Positions 16,934 through 26,546 of a stretch of 64,000 nucleotides of DNA are shown piece after piece. Origin of the DNA: Streptomyces sp. NBC_00654 (lineage in GTDB: Bacteria > Actinomycetota > Actinomycetes > Streptomycetales > Streptomycetaceae); NCBI RefSeq assembly GCF_026341775.1, contig NZ_JAPEOB010000002.1:2666001-2730000 (forward strand), given 5' to 3'. A program made the translations under genes and the position numbers. The notes beneath the pieces are model-generated. The model was not told the DNA's origin. It saw only the letters and a list, made by a program, of their open reading frames with translations, and ran no database searches. Each line of letters begins with the position of its first letter. Positions within the stretch are counted from its first letter, which is position 1.

Positions 16934-18364
16934 GTGACACACCCGCCGATGGGGGGCTCGCGGGCGGAGCGGGCACCGGCTCAGCCGTCCGTGCCCGCTC
17001 AGCCTTCCGTGCCCGCTCAGCCTTTCGCGCCTGCTCAGCCTTCCGTACCCGCGCGGCGCCGTGGTGCCTGGACCGGGCAGACGGAGCGGCTGCGGGCCGC
17101 GGCGACGACCGAACCCGGCCGGCTGCAGATCATCGGAGCCGTACTGGCGCTGCTGGTCGTGACGTTCGGGGCGGTGACGGCCATGGAGATCTCGGGCCGG
17201 GCCTCCGCCGCCGACGACGTGGTCAGCCGCAGTCAGCCGCTGAGCGCGGACGCGGCGGCCATCTACCGCTCGCTCGCCGACGCGGACACGATGGCGGCGA
17301 GCGGGTTCCTGGCGGGGGCCCAGGAGCCGAGGAACGTGCACGAGCAGTACGAGCGGGACATCAGGGACGCCTCGCGGCTGCTGGTGAAGGCCGCGGCGGG
17401 CACGGACGCCACGACCAGGTCCCGGCACGAGATCGCCACGCTGAACGAAACGCTGCCGGTGTACACCGGTCTGATCGAGCGGGCCCGCGCCAACAACCGG
17501 CAGGGCCTGCCGCTGGGCGGGGCCTATCTCCGGTACGCGAACCAGAAGATGAGCGACGAACTGCTGCCGGCCGCCGAGCGGCTGTACGTGGCGGAGACGG
17601 GGCGGCTCGGCCGTGACTCCGCCGACGCCCGGCAGTTCCCGTATCTCTCCCTGGTGGCCGGGGTCGTGGTGCTGGCCGCGCTGGTGTGGCTCCAGCGGCG
17701 CAACTACCGTCGTACCAACCGGGTCTTCAACCACGGCCTGCTGGCGGCCACGGCCGCCGCGACCGTGCTGCTGCTGTGGACGGCGGTGGGGCACACGGTG
17801 GCACGGACCGAGCTGCGTGCCGCGATGGTTCACGGGCAGGAGTCACTCGATGTCCTCAACAACGCGCGGATCAGCTCCCTGAAGGCGCGCGCCAATGAGA
17901 ACCTCACCCTGGTCGCCCGTGGTGCCGTACTGACCGAGGACGGCACCGCGGACAAGTACGAGACCGACTACACCACAGGCATGAAGGCGCTCGGCACGCA
18001 GTTGGAGAAGGCCGGGAAGCTCGCCGACAACCCCCAGGGGAGAGAGCCGGTGGCGCAGGCCATCACCAGTGTGACCGAGTGGCAGGCCCGTCACCGCGAG
18101 GCCCGCGCGACCGACGACAACGGCGACTACGACGGTGCGCTGAAGCAGATCATCGGCCCGGAGGACACCACGGGCGAGTCGTTCCACCAGGTGGACACGG
18201 CGCTGGAGAAGGCGCTCGCCCATGAGCAGGGCGAGTTCACCCGGTCGGCGACGGACGGGCGCGGCGCGCTGGGCGGGCTGCCGGTCGGGGCCGCCGCGCT
18301 GGCGGTGCTGGGCGCGGCGGCCGTCGTCGTGGGCGTCAACCGCAGGCTCTCGGAGTACCGGTGA
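16934..18364 (+). CDS. glnX: GlnX-like membrane sensor protein
   Basis: The GTG at 16934 follows GGGGGAGG by 4 bases and gives 476 residues; an open frame reaches back to 16835 without features. A cytoplasmic N-terminus with four AQPSVP-type repeats leads to TM1 (about 64-84). Then come an extracellular helical region, TM2 and TM3 (LSLVAGVVVLAALVWL; LLAATAAATVLLLWTAVG), a second extracellular helical region, and a C-terminal TM (VGAAALAVLGAAAVVVGV). In mycobacteria and corynebacteria, glnX, glnH and pknG are adjacent, and GlnX relays GlnH occupancy to PknG across the membrane. The same order here supports that role. Similarity is by topology and context more than motif. Confidence 0.7.
   Translation: MTHPPMGGSRAERAPAQPSVPAQPSVPAQPFAPAQPSVPARRRGAWTGQTERLRAAATTEPGRLQIIGAVLALLVVTFGAVTAMEISGRASAADDVVSRSQPLSADAAAIYRSLADADTMAASGFLAGAQEPRNVHEQYERDIRDASRLLVKAAAGTDATTRSRHEIATLNETLPVYTGLIERARANNRQGLPLGGAYLRYANQKMSDELLPAAERLYVAETGRLGRDSADARQFPYLSLVAGVVVLAALVWLQRRNYRRTNRVFNHGLLAATAAATVLLLWTAVGHTVARTELRAAMVHGQESLDVLNNARISSLKARANENLTLVARGAVLTEDGTADKYETDYTTGMKALGTQLEKAGKLADNPQGREPVAQAITSVTEWQARHREARATDDNGDYDGALKQIIGPEDTTGESFHQVDTALEKALAHEQGEFTRSATDGRGALGGLPVGAAALAVLGAAAVVVGVNRRLSEYR
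16979..17050 (+). repeat. Four tandem 18-bp repeats encoding AQPSVP
   Basis: The unit GCTCAGCCTTCCGTGCCC occurs four times in a row with 1-4 substitutions each. It produces a Pro/Ala linker at the GlnX N-terminus. Such a repeat can vary in copy number between strains. Confidence 0.9.
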
Positions 18365-18375
18365 GAGGGGCAGCG

Positions 18376-19422
18376 ATGACCGGGGCGAAGGACTGGGCCG
18401 CGCGTGGCGGACTGCGCGGCTGGGGCGGGGTGACGGGCATGGCGGTCGCCTGTGCCGTCACGGCCTCGCTCACCCTGCTGCCGCTGTCCCACGGCCGTAC
18501 GGGACCGTTCGGCACGGACCCGGCGGGCACGGGGCGGACATCGGCGGTGCCCGCGCGGGCGGAGGCGTGCACCGAACCGGAGGCGAGCCTGCCCGCGTCC
18601 AGGGAGAGCGGGCCGAACATCGAGAAGATCCGCGAGCGCGGCAAGCTGATCGCCGGTGTCGACCAGAACAGCTTCCAGTGGGGTTACCGCAACCCGGGCA
18701 ATCCGGAGACCGGCTCGCTCGAAGGCTTCGACATCGATCTGGTGCGGGCCATCGCGCAGGACATCCTGGGCGACCGCGACGCGGTGATCTTCCGGGCCAT
18801 TCCCACCAACCAGCGCATCACGGCCCTGGAGCAGGAACGGGTCGACGTGGTCGTGCGGACGATGACGATCAACTGCAAGCGGCTGGAGCAGGTGTCCTTC
18901 TCCACGGCCTACTTCCAGACCGGGCAGCAGGTCCTGGCCCCGAAGGACTCGACGATCACGGGGTACGACTCCTCGCTGAAGGGGAAGCGCGTCTGCACCG
19001 CCGAGGGCTCCACCGCGTACGAGGCGCTGGAGAAGCAGTCCTTCGGCGCGGTGTTCAAGGACGACGCCGACGGCACCGGGCGGGACAAGGACCAGCTGAC
19101 CGTGCCCAACCAGCTGGACTGTCTGGTCCGTCTCCAGCTCGGCGAGGTCGACGCGATCGTCACGGACAACGCCCTGGCGGCGGGCCAGGCGGCGCAGGAC
19201 CCGGCGGTGGCCCTCAAGGGCGACAAGCCGTTCACCACCGAGTACTACGGCGTGGCGGCGAAGAAGGGCGCGGACGATCTGGTGGCCCGCGTCAACCAGG
19301 TGCTGGTCGACTACCGCGCGGGCGGGAACGACAGCCCCTGGATGCGTTCGTACCGCGACTGGCTGGAGACCGGGCTGCCCGGGATCAAGGCGCCGCCGGC
19401 GCCCAAGTACCGGAGCAACTGA
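18376..19422 (+). CDS. glnH: GlnH-like amino-acid-binding protein
   Basis: The ATG at 18376, behind GAGAGGG, gives 348 residues; GTG 18361 is an alternative. An N-terminal hydrophobic segment (about 20-40) exports it. The solute-binding family 3 domain follows: IRERGKLIAGVDQNSFQWGY, GSLEGFDIDLVRAIAQDILG, TNQRITALEQERVDVVVRTM, LKGKRVCTAEGSTAYEAL and GEVDAIVTDNALAAGQ. Mycobacterial GlnH binds Asp/Glu and is a lipoprotein. Here no good lipobox is visible, since the only early Cys (MAVACAV) lies inside the hydrophobic run, so it may stay membrane-anchored or be secreted. No permease or ATPase is adjacent, which fits a sensor better than an importer. Confidence 0.82.
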   Translation: MTGAKDWAARGGLRGWGGVTGMAVACAVTASLTLLPLSHGRTGPFGTDPAGTGRTSAVPARAEACTEPEASLPASRESGPNIEKIRERGKLIAGVDQNSFQWGYRNPGNPETGSLEGFDIDLVRAIAQDILGDRDAVIFRAIPTNQRITALEQERVDVVVRTMTINCKRLEQVSFSTAYFQTGQQVLAPKDSTITGYDSSLKGKRVCTAEGSTAYEALEKQSFGAVFKDDADGTGRDKDQLTVPNQLDCLVRLQLGEVDAIVTDNALAAGQAAQDPAVALKGDKPFTTEYYGVAAKKGADDLVARVNQVLVDYRAGGNDSPWMRSYRDWLETGLPGIKAPPAPKYRSN

Positions 19423-19470
19423 TCCCGTTCCGGGCCCATGGGCCCGGCGGGGAGAGCTGAGAGGTGATCG

Positions 19471-20817
19471 ATGGGCGTGGCGGGATCCTTCCCCAGCTTC
19501 GCGGGGAAGCCCCCCGGCCCGGTCATGGACCGGGAGGAGGCGGACCGTGCGCTGGCCCGGCTCGGCGCGGAGCACGAGGCCATCGAGACCTCGCTCCTCG
19601 CCCTCCAGGACCATGCCGGCCGCCGGCTCCTGGAGGGCGCCGAGCTGACCGGGGTCACCCGTGACCGCTGGGCCACGACCGATCAGGCGATCACCCTGCT
19701 GTGGGGGTACTTCGACGCGTACGCCGGCGCGCTGGCCCAGGCCCGCGAGGTCCGGGCCCGCAGGCGCTACCCGAACCGGGACGACCTGGTCGCCCTGACC
19801 GGACTGCTGCGCGGGGAGGGCGTCACGGTGGCGAACACCGCGGCGCTGTCCGCTCCTTCGATCACCGGTCCGGCCCGGCTCTCCGAGCGGTTCACGCTGG
19901 AGGAGCTGGTGGGCCGGATGAACGAGCTGTACGCCCGCTCGCTGGACATGGTCGTCGCCTCGGACTCCGTATGGTCCGCGCTGCCCGCCCGGATAGACCT
20001 GCTCGCCGCCGAACTCCACCGGACCCGCTCACTGGCCCACTCGGTGGGGGTACGTCCCGGTGAGCATCCGGCGGGCGACGACCTGGAGGAGATCACCCGG
20101 GAGCTGACCACGCTGCGGGTGCAGGTGATCTCGGACCCGCTGGCGTTCTGGCTGTCGGGCCCCGGCAGCGCGGCGCCCGGCGGCGGGCGCCCGGACACCA
20201 CCCGGTACGACCGGGCGGCCCGCGCCCTGGAGGACGTACGCCGGGAGATCGAGGCGGTGCTCGCGGTCCGGCAGGACGCCGAACAGCGCCTGGTCCAGCT
20301 GCGGGACGTGCTCTCGCGGGCGGACCGCACGCTGGCCGAGGCCCGCGCGGCGCGCGGCGAGGTGCTGGCGAAGATCGCCGCGTCCGAGGTGCCCGCGGTG
20401 AGCGGCCCGCCGACGGCTCTTCAGGAGCGGCTGGCGGCCGCGTCCGACTACCGCAGGCATGCCCTGTGGCACCGGCTCTCGCCGCTCCTGGAGTCGCTGG
20501 AGCGGGAGGCCGAGGACGAGTTGCTGCGGGCCCGGGAGTCGCTGACGTCCGTCACCGCGCCGCTCGCGGTCCGCGCGGAGCTGCGCGGCCGGCTCGACGC
20601 GTACAAGGCGAAGGTGGCCCGGCACGGGCTCGCGGAGGACCCGCTCCTGATCGAGCGGTACGACGCCGCGCGCCGGATGCTGTGGAGCGCCCCGTGCGAT
20701 CTGCGGGTCGCCGGGCAGGCGGTGCTGCGCTACCAGCGGACGGCCGCGGAACTGCTGACACCGCAGCGGCCGTCCTCACCGGAGGACCGTCGGGGCGAAC
20801 AGGGGGATACACGATGA
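19471..20817 (+). CDS. Unknown helical protein between GlnH and PknG
   Basis: This 448-residue protein is not assignable to a known family by eye. It has no signal peptide and no membrane segment. It is rich in Ala, Arg, Glu and Leu, with long amphipathic stretches such as EELVGRMNELYARSLDMVVA, EDVRREIEAVLAVRQDAEQR, and SLEREAEDELLRARESLTSV, suggesting an elongated or coiled-coil cytoplasmic protein. Its ATG follows GAGGTG. Its TGA overlaps the PknG ATG (ATGA), so translation of the two is coupled. Position suggests a scaffold or adaptor between the membrane sensor and the kinase; this is inference only. Confidence 0.8.
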   Translation: MGVAGSFPSFAGKPPGPVMDREEADRALARLGAEHEAIETSLLALQDHAGRRLLEGAELTGVTRDRWATTDQAITLLWGYFDAYAGALAQAREVRARRRYPNRDDLVALTGLLRGEGVTVANTAALSAPSITGPARLSERFTLEELVGRMNELYARSLDMVVASDSVWSALPARIDLLAAELHRTRSLAHSVGVRPGEHPAGDDLEEITRELTTLRVQVISDPLAFWLSGPGSAAPGGGRPDTTRYDRAARALEDVRREIEAVLAVRQDAEQRLVQLRDVLSRADRTLAEARAARGEVLAKIAASEVPAVSGPPTALQERLAAASDYRRHALWHRLSPLLESLEREAEDELLRARESLTSVTAPLAVRAELRGRLDAYKAKVARHGLAEDPLLIERYDAARRMLWSAPCDLRVAGQAVLRYQRTAAELLTPQRPSSPEDRRGEQGDTR

Positions 20818-23615
20818 GTACGCAGTGCCAGCGCCCCGCGTGCGAGGGCAGTTACGAGGACATGGGCGGCGGTGAGCTGTACTGCGACACCTGCGGGCTG
20901 GCGCCGGTCGTCTCACCGAACGGCATGGTCTCCTCGCCGGCCACGGGCATCGCGGGCGGCGGCCGGGCGAGCGGCCGGGGCAGCAGCGGTTCCCAGCGGT
21001 CGGCCTCGCGCGCCTCGTCACGGGCCTCCTCACGGTCCTCGACCTCGCGGCGCTCCGTCTCCGGACGGCTGTCGCGCTCGCTGTCCGGTGCCTCCACCTC
21101 CCGTTCGGTGTCGGTGCGTTCCTCGGGGACCGCGTCCGGCTCCTCCGGCCGGGGCAGGCTGGGCGCGGGCCTGGTGCAGGTCCCGGACGTGCCGCGCCCC
21201 GACCCGCGTACCGCCGTGATGGAGAATCCCGAGGTCCCCGAGCGCAAGCGGTTCTGCTCCCGGTCCGACTGCGGGGCGCCGGTGGGCCGGGCGCGCGGCG
21301 AGCGGCCGGGCCGCACCGAGGGGTTCTGCACGAAGTGCGGCCACCCCTATTCCTTCGTGCCGAAGCTGAGCGGCGGGGACATCGTGCACGGCCAGTACGA
21401 GGTCGCGGGCTGTCTGGCGCACGGCGGGCTCGGCTGGGTCTACCTCGCGGTGGACCGTGCCGTCTCCGACCGCTGGGTGGTCCTCAAGGGCCTGCTGGAC
21501 ACGGGTGACCAGGACGCGATGGCCGCGGCCATCTCGGAGCGCCGCTTCCTCGCGGAGATCGAGCACTCCAACATCGTCCGCATCTACAACTTCGTCGAGC
21601 ACCTCGATCAGCGGACCGGGTCGCTCGACGGCTACATAGTGATGGAGTACGTCGGCGGCAAGGCGCTCAAGGAGATCGCGAACGAGCGCCGCACCCCGGC
21701 CGGGAAGCGGGACCCGCTGCCGGTCGAGCAGGCGTGCGCGTACGGGATCGAGGCCCTGGAGGCACTCGGCCATCTGCACAGCCGCAATCTGCTGTACTGC
21801 GACTTCAAGGTCGACAACGCGATCCAGACCGAGGACCAGCTCAAGCTGATCGACATGGGCGCGGTGCGCCGGATGGACGACGAGGAGTCGGCCATCTACG
21901 GCACCGTGGGCTACCAGGCGCCCGAGGTCGCGGAGGTCGGCCCGTCGGTCGCCTCCGACCTGTACACGGTCGCGCGGACGCTCGCGGTGCTCACCTTCGA
22001 CTTCCAGGGGTACACGAACGTCTTCGTGGACTCGCTGCCGGACCCGGACAACATCGAGGTGTTCCGGACGTACGAGTCGTTCTACCGGCTGCTGGTACGG
22101 GCCACCGACCCGGATCCGGCGCGGCGCTTCGCCTCGGCGACGGAGATGGCCGAGCAGCTGACGGGGGTGCTGCGGGAGGTCGTGGCACTCCAGACGGGAC
22201 GGCCGCGGCCGGCGCTGTCGACGCTCTTCGGTACGGAACTCCGGGTGACGGACACGGAGTTGTTCTTCGAGCTGACGGGAGACGTGTCCCGGCTGGGCGT
22301 CCGGGCCGATCCGGTGGGCGGCGCGCGGCCGGGCCGGCGCAAGCGCCGCGCGGGCTCCGGTGCCGCGCCGCCCCCGGCCCCGGGTACGGCCGCGACAGCG
22401 GTGGCGGGCGCGCCTCCGGCGGGCGGCCCGGCCACGGGGCTGCCGCCGGCGCCCGGGTACCACGCCGCGGGCGGCGCCCCGCTGTCGGCGCCGCTGTCGG
22501 CGCCGCTCACCCATGTGCAGGGCGGCTCCGGCGGTCCCGGGTACGGCGCGGGTGGCGTTCAGGCGCCCCCGTACACACCGGTCCAGGCCGCCGTTCCGGC
22601 ACCCCGGACGGCGGTGGCCGGCCCGGCCCGGCCACCGGGAGCGGCCGGCGCCGGTCAGGGCGTCCGGCTCCCCGGGCTCGACGCGCGGGGCACCTCGCTC
22701 GCGCTGCCGGTGCCCCGGGTCGACACCGCCGACCCGAACGCCGGTTTCCTCGCCGGGCTGATGGCGTCCGCGCCCGCCGAACTGATCGCCGCGCTCCACT
22801 CCGTGCCCGCCGCCTCGCTGGAGACCCGGCTGCGGGAGCTGCGGGCCCGGCTGGAGATGGGTGAACCGGACTCCGCCGCGCAGACGCTGAGCGCTCTGGA
22901 GGGGCAGCACCCGGACGACTGGCGGGTCGTCTGGTACCGGGGCATCACCTCGCTGGTGACCGGGGACAACGAGAACGCCGCGCTGTCCTTCGACGCGGTC
23001 TACGACGCCTTTCCCGGGGAGCCCGCGCCCAAGCTGGCGCTGGGCATCTGCGCGGAGGTGCTGGGCCAGCTGGACAACGCCGCCGAGTACTACCGCCTGG
23101 TGTGGGCGACGGACCCGAGTTTCGTCAGCGCCGCCTTCGGCCTGGCCCGGGTGCAGATCGCCGCCGGGGACCGGGCCGGGTCGGTGCGCACCCTGGAGTC
23201 GGTGCCGGAGGCGTCGATCCACTACACGGCGGCACGGGTCGCCGCCGTGCGGGCCCGGCTGCGTGAACGTGCCCCCGGGGAACCCCTGCTGACGGACCTG
23301 ACGGCCGCCGCGATCCAGGTGTCGGCGCTGGCCGGCTTCGGACTGGACCCGGTGCGCCGCGAGCAGTTGTCGACCGAGGTACTGGGCAAGGCACTGGACT
23401 GGGTACTCTCCGGTAGTCCCGGTGCGTCCCCGGTCGGTCCGTCCGCCGGTGCCCCGGGCACACACAGACTGCTCGGCACCGAACTGGACGAGCGGGGACT
23501 GCGGTTCGGGCTGGAGCGCTCGTACCGGATGCTCGCCCGGCTCGCCCAGCGGGGCGACGAGAGGATCGAACTGGTGGAGCGGGCCAACCGTTTCCGCCCC
23601 CGGACGTGGGTGTGA
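20814..23615 (+). CDS. pknG: PknG-like Ser/Thr protein kinase with zinc ribbons and TPR
   Basis: The ATG at 20814 overlaps the previous stop and gives 933 residues. Domain order: zinc ribbon (residues 5-28); a Ser/Arg-rich disordered stretch to about 130; a rubredoxin-like ribbon with CSRSDCGAPVG and FCTKCGHPYSF; the kinase from about 190; a Pro/Gly linker; and a TPR-like helical C-terminus from about 640. The kinase shows a glycine loop (LAHGGLGWVYLAVD), Lys225 (VVLKG), the catalytic loop YCDFKVDNAI with Asp330, and Asp347 in LIDMGAVRRMD in place of DFG. This layout is that of mycobacterial PknG, a soluble kinase controlling glutamate metabolism via GarA-type FHA proteins. The final gene of this cassette encodes an FHA protein. 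Confidence 0.9.
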   Translation: MSTQCQRPACEGSYEDMGGGELYCDTCGLAPVVSPNGMVSSPATGIAGGGRASGRGSSGSQRSASRASSRASSRSSTSRRSVSGRLSRSLSGASTSRSVSVRSSGTASGSSGRGRLGAGLVQVPDVPRPDPRTAVMENPEVPERKRFCSRSDCGAPVGRARGERPGRTEGFCTKCGHPYSFVPKLSGGDIVHGQYEVAGCLAHGGLGWVYLAVDRAVSDRWVVLKGLLDTGDQDAMAAAISERRFLAEIEHSNIVRIYNFVEHLDQRTGSLDGYIVMEYVGGKALKEIANERRTPAGKRDPLPVEQACAYGIEALEALGHLHSRNLLYCDFKVDNAIQTEDQLKLIDMGAVRRMDDEESAIYGTVGYQAPEVAEVGPSVASDLYTVARTLAVLTFDFQGYTNVFVDSLPDPDNIEVFRTYESFYRLLVRATDPDPARRFASATEMAEQLTGVLREVVALQTGRPRPALSTLFGTELRVTDTELFFELTGDVSRLGVRADPVGGARPGRRKRRAGSGAAPPPAPGTAATAVAGAPPAGGPATGLPPAPGYHAAGGAPLSAPLSAPLTHVQGGSGGPGYGAGGVQAPPYTPVQAAVPAPRTAVAGPARPPGAAGAGQGVRLPGLDARGTSLALPVPRVDTADPNAGFLAGLMASAPAELIAALHSVPAASLETRLRELRARLEMGEPDSAAQTLSALEGQHPDDWRVVWYRGITSLVTGDNENAALSFDAVYDAFPGEPAPKLALGICAEVLGQLDNAAEYYRLVWATDPSFVSAAFGLARVQIAAGDRAGSVRTLESVPEASIHYTAARVAAVRARLRERAPGEPLLTDLTAAAIQVSALAGFGLDPVRREQLSTEVLGKALDWVLSGSPGASPVGPSAGAPGTHRLLGTELDERGLRFGLERSYRMLARLAQRGDERIELVERANRFRPRTWV

Positions 23616-23617
23616 AG

Positions 23618-25039
23618 ATGTCACAGATCCACCAGCAGACCTCCTTGTCGAGGTGCCCCGGCTGCGAGGAGCCGCTGGAGTCGGGCGACCTGTTCTGCGG
23701 TGCGTGCGGGTACGACCTGTCGGCCGTACCCCCACCGCCGGGCGACCGGCCGACGGTGCCCATCGCCGTGCCGGTGACGGGCGCGCCCGCGGCCGGTGCC
23801 CCGGGCGCCGGTCCGGACGCGGGTGCCGGTGCCGCTCCGGGTGCCGGTGCGGTGGACTGGCCCGCGGCGTCCGAGGTCGACAGCTCCGATCTGCCCGCTC
23901 CCCTGCACCGTGCGGCCGACCTGCCCGGTACGGACTCGGGCGGCAAGCCGCTGCCCACCACGGACCCGGACCCCGGCCCGGCCCCGGTGCGCCATGACGC
24001 CCCGGGCGGCCCGGCAGGCGCAGTCCCCCCGGACGACTCGGGCGACTTCGCGCTGGCGGCGCCAGACCCCCGTACGGCGGAGCACACCACCACCCCGGCG
24101 GCGGGCACCAAGCTCTGCGTGGCCTGCCGTTCGGGCCGGGTGGACACCGACGGCTACTGCGAGAACTGCGGCCACGCGCAGCCCCGCGAGCGTGACCACA
24201 TGGAACAGGAACTGGGCTCGGTGGCCGCGGTCAGCGACCGGGGTCTGCGCCACCACCGCAACGAGGACTCCTTCGCGGTGTCCTCGACCGCCCTGCCGGA
24301 CGGCTCACCGGCCGTCGTCGCGATCGTCTGCGACGGCGTCTCCTCCGCGAGCCGCCCCGACGAGGCCTCGGCCGCCGCCGCGAGCTGCGCCAACGAGGCA
24401 CTGCTGGAGTCGCTGCCGCGCGGTACGCATCCCCAGCAGGCCATGCACGACGCGATCATCGCCGCGTCGGAGGCGGTCAACGCGCTGGCCCAGGAGCCGG
24501 GCCGGGTGCCGGAGCACGAGGCCCACCGGCATCAGAACGCCCCGGCCTGCACGCTGGTCGGCGCGATCATGGCGGGCGGTCTGCTGGTGATCGGCTGGGT
24601 CGGTGACAGCCGGGTCTACTGGGTCCCGGACGACCGCACCAACCCGCCCGCCCGGCTCACCGAGGACGACTCGTGGGCCGCGCAGATGGTGGCGGCCGGC
24701 CTGATGAACGAGGCGGAGGCGTACGCGGACGAGCGCGCCCACGCCATCACGGGCTGGCTCGGCGCCGACAGCTACGAACTGGAGCCGCACACCGCCTCGT
24801 TCAAGCCGGACCGGCCGGGTCTGGTGGTGGTGTGCACGGACGGGCTCTGGAACTACGCGGAGTCCGCCGCGGAGATGGCCGCGGCCGTACCTCCGGACGC
24901 GTACGCACGGCCGCTGCACGGTGCCCGGGTACTGGTGGGGCACGCGCTCGACGGCGGGGGCCACGACAACGTAACAGTGGCGCTGCTGCCGTTCGCCGTA
25001 CCCGCGCAGAGGGCAGGATCGGCCCACAGCACCGCGTGA
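23618..25039 (+). CDS. PP2C-family Ser/Thr phosphatase with two zinc ribbons
   Basis: The ATG at 23618, 2 bp after the kinase stop, gives 473 residues. It has an N-terminal ribbon (CPGCEEPLESGDLFCGACGY), a Pro/Ala linker, a second ribbon (CVACRSGRVDTDGYCENCGH, about residue 165) and a PP2C domain. PP2C metal motifs are intact: SDRGLRHHRNEDSF, VCDGVSSA, IGWVGDSRVYW, VVCTDGLWNY and GGHDNVTVALLP. It should dephosphorylate Ser/Thr residues, probably opposing the adjacent kinase. The ribbons resemble those of the kinase and FHA proteins, which suggests a common docking partner. Confidence 0.92.
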   Translation: MSQIHQQTSLSRCPGCEEPLESGDLFCGACGYDLSAVPPPPGDRPTVPIAVPVTGAPAAGAPGAGPDAGAGAAPGAGAVDWPAASEVDSSDLPAPLHRAADLPGTDSGGKPLPTTDPDPGPAPVRHDAPGGPAGAVPPDDSGDFALAAPDPRTAEHTTTPAAGTKLCVACRSGRVDTDGYCENCGHAQPRERDHMEQELGSVAAVSDRGLRHHRNEDSFAVSSTALPDGSPAVVAIVCDGVSSASRPDEASAAAASCANEALLESLPRGTHPQQAMHDAIIAASEAVNALAQEPGRVPEHEAHRHQNAPACTLVGAIMAGGLLVIGWVGDSRVYWVPDDRTNPPARLTEDDSWAAQMVAAGLMNEAEAYADERAHAITGWLGADSYELEPHTASFKPDRPGLVVVCTDGLWNYAESAAEMAAAVPPDAYARPLHGARVLVGHALDGGGHDNVTVALLPFAVPAQRAGSAHSTA

Positions 25040-25116
25040 GCCCCGGTTCCTGCTTCACCGGTCCTCCGGCCGCATCCCAGTCCTCCGGCTGATTCCCGCC
25101 TCTAGGAGCCGATCAG

Positions 25117-26472
25117 ATGGCCAACTTCTCCAAGTCGAACGTGCCGCAGTTCTCGGTCGAGGTGTACCAGAACGAGTTCCTGCCCGACGGCGGCCGCGAG
25201 GTCAACGCGATCGTCACGGTCACCTCGACCGGCGGCGGCACCACCGGCGGCATACCGCTGAGCGGTGCGTCGGCCTCGCCCACGCGCCTTCCCGGGCAGG
25301 CGGACGCCGCCGTGGTGATCATGGTCGACTGCTCCGGGTCGATGGACTACCCGCCGACGAAGATGCGCAACGCCCGTGACGCGACGGCCGCGGCCATCGA
25401 CACCCTGCGCGAGGGCACCCGGTTCTCGGTGGTCGCCGGTACGCATGTGGCCAAGGACATCTATCCCGGCAACGGGCGGCTCGCCACCGCCGACGCGCGG
25501 ACCAGGGCGCAGGCGAAGGACGCGCTGCGCCGGCTCAGCGCGGGCGGCGGCACCGCGATCGGCACCTGGCTGCGGCTCACCGACCGGCTGCTCGCCGCCG
25601 CCGATGTGGACATCCGGCACGGCATCCTGCTGACCGACGGCCGCAACGAGCACGAGTCCCCGCAGGACCTGCGGGCCGCCCTCGAATCCTGTGCGGGCCG
25701 CTTCACCTGTGACGCCCGCGGGGTCGGCACCGACTGGGAGGTGAAGGAGGTCACCTCCATCGCCTCCGCGCTCCTGGGAACGGCCGACATCGTCGCCGAC
25801 CCGGCGGGCCTGGCCGCGGACTTCACACAGATGATGGAGAACGCGATGGGCAAGGAGGTCGCGGACGTGGCGCTGCGGCTCTGGACGCCCGTCGGAGCCG
25901 AGATCAGGTTCGTGAAGCAGGTGGCGCCCACCGTCGCCGATCTGACCGGCAGGCGCACCGGGGCGGGGCCCCGCGCCGGGGACTACCCCACCGGTTCCTG
26001 GGGCGACGAGTCCCGCGACTACCACGTGTGTGTCCGGGTCCCCCAGGCCGGAATCGGACAGGAGATGCTGGCGGCCCGCGTCTCGCTGATCCTTCCGGAC
26101 CCCTCCGGCGGCGCCCCGCAGGCCCTGTCGCAGGGACTCGTACGGGCGGTGTGGACGGACGACATGGCCGCGTCCACGTCGATCAATCCGCAGGTCGCGC
26201 ACTACACGGGACAGGCGGAACTGGCACAAGTCATCCAGCAGGGGCTCGACGCACGCAAGTCGGGCGACTTCGACGGCGCGACCGCGAAACTGGGCCGCGC
26301 GGTGCAGCTCGCGTCGGCCTCCGGGAACGAGGACACCGCGAAACTGCTTTCGAAGGTGGTCGACGTCGTCGACGCGGCGACCGGTACTGTGCGACTGAAG
26401 GCGAAGGTCGCGGAGGCGGACGAGATGACCCTCGAAACGCGCTCCACCAAGACCGTTCGCGTCAAGAAGTAA
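25117..26472 (+). CDS. vWA domain protein of the kinase-phosphatase cassette
   Basis: This 451-residue protein has a vWA domain at about residues 65-250 with a complete MIDAS start (VVIMVDCSGSMDYPPTKM, D71-C-S-G-S), a later GGTAIGTWL and ILLTDGRNEHES. It lacks a signal peptide, so it acts in the cytoplasm. The C-terminal part has beta-sandwich-like and helical stretches (ELAQVIQQGLDARKSGDFDG), resembling a TPR-type repeat. vWA proteins next to a PP2C and a kinase form the TerY-P-type triads known from comparative genomics. Metal-dependent binding of a phosphorylated partner is plausible but not shown. Confidence 0.9.
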   Translation: MANFSKSNVPQFSVEVYQNEFLPDGGREVNAIVTVTSTGGGTTGGIPLSGASASPTRLPGQADAAVVIMVDCSGSMDYPPTKMRNARDATAAAIDTLREGTRFSVVAGTHVAKDIYPGNGRLATADARTRAQAKDALRRLSAGGGTAIGTWLRLTDRLLAAADVDIRHGILLTDGRNEHESPQDLRAALESCAGRFTCDARGVGTDWEVKEVTSIASALLGTADIVADPAGLAADFTQMMENAMGKEVADVALRLWTPVGAEIRFVKQVAPTVADLTGRRTGAGPRAGDYPTGSWGDESRDYHVCVRVPQAGIGQEMLAARVSLILPDPSGGAPQALSQGLVRAVWTDDMAASTSINPQVAHYTGQAELAQVIQQGLDARKSGDFDGATAKLGRAVQLASASGNEDTAKLLSKVVDVVDAATGTVRLKAKVAEADEMTLETRSTKTVRVKK

Positions 26473-26546
26473 CGAGAGCGCAACACACCGCGACCGAATG
26501 AGCATGACGGCCTGCGGGCCGGACGAGGAGAGGGGGAAGCGCCGAC

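Noticed and set aside
18376..19422. GlnH-like protein as part of an ABC importer
   Set aside because: No permease or ATPase is adjacent; the context is GlnX and PknG, which indicates sensing.
21030..23735. 901-codon open frame on the minus strand
   Set aside because: Antisense to the PknG-like kinase gene; no domain, low-complexity composition.
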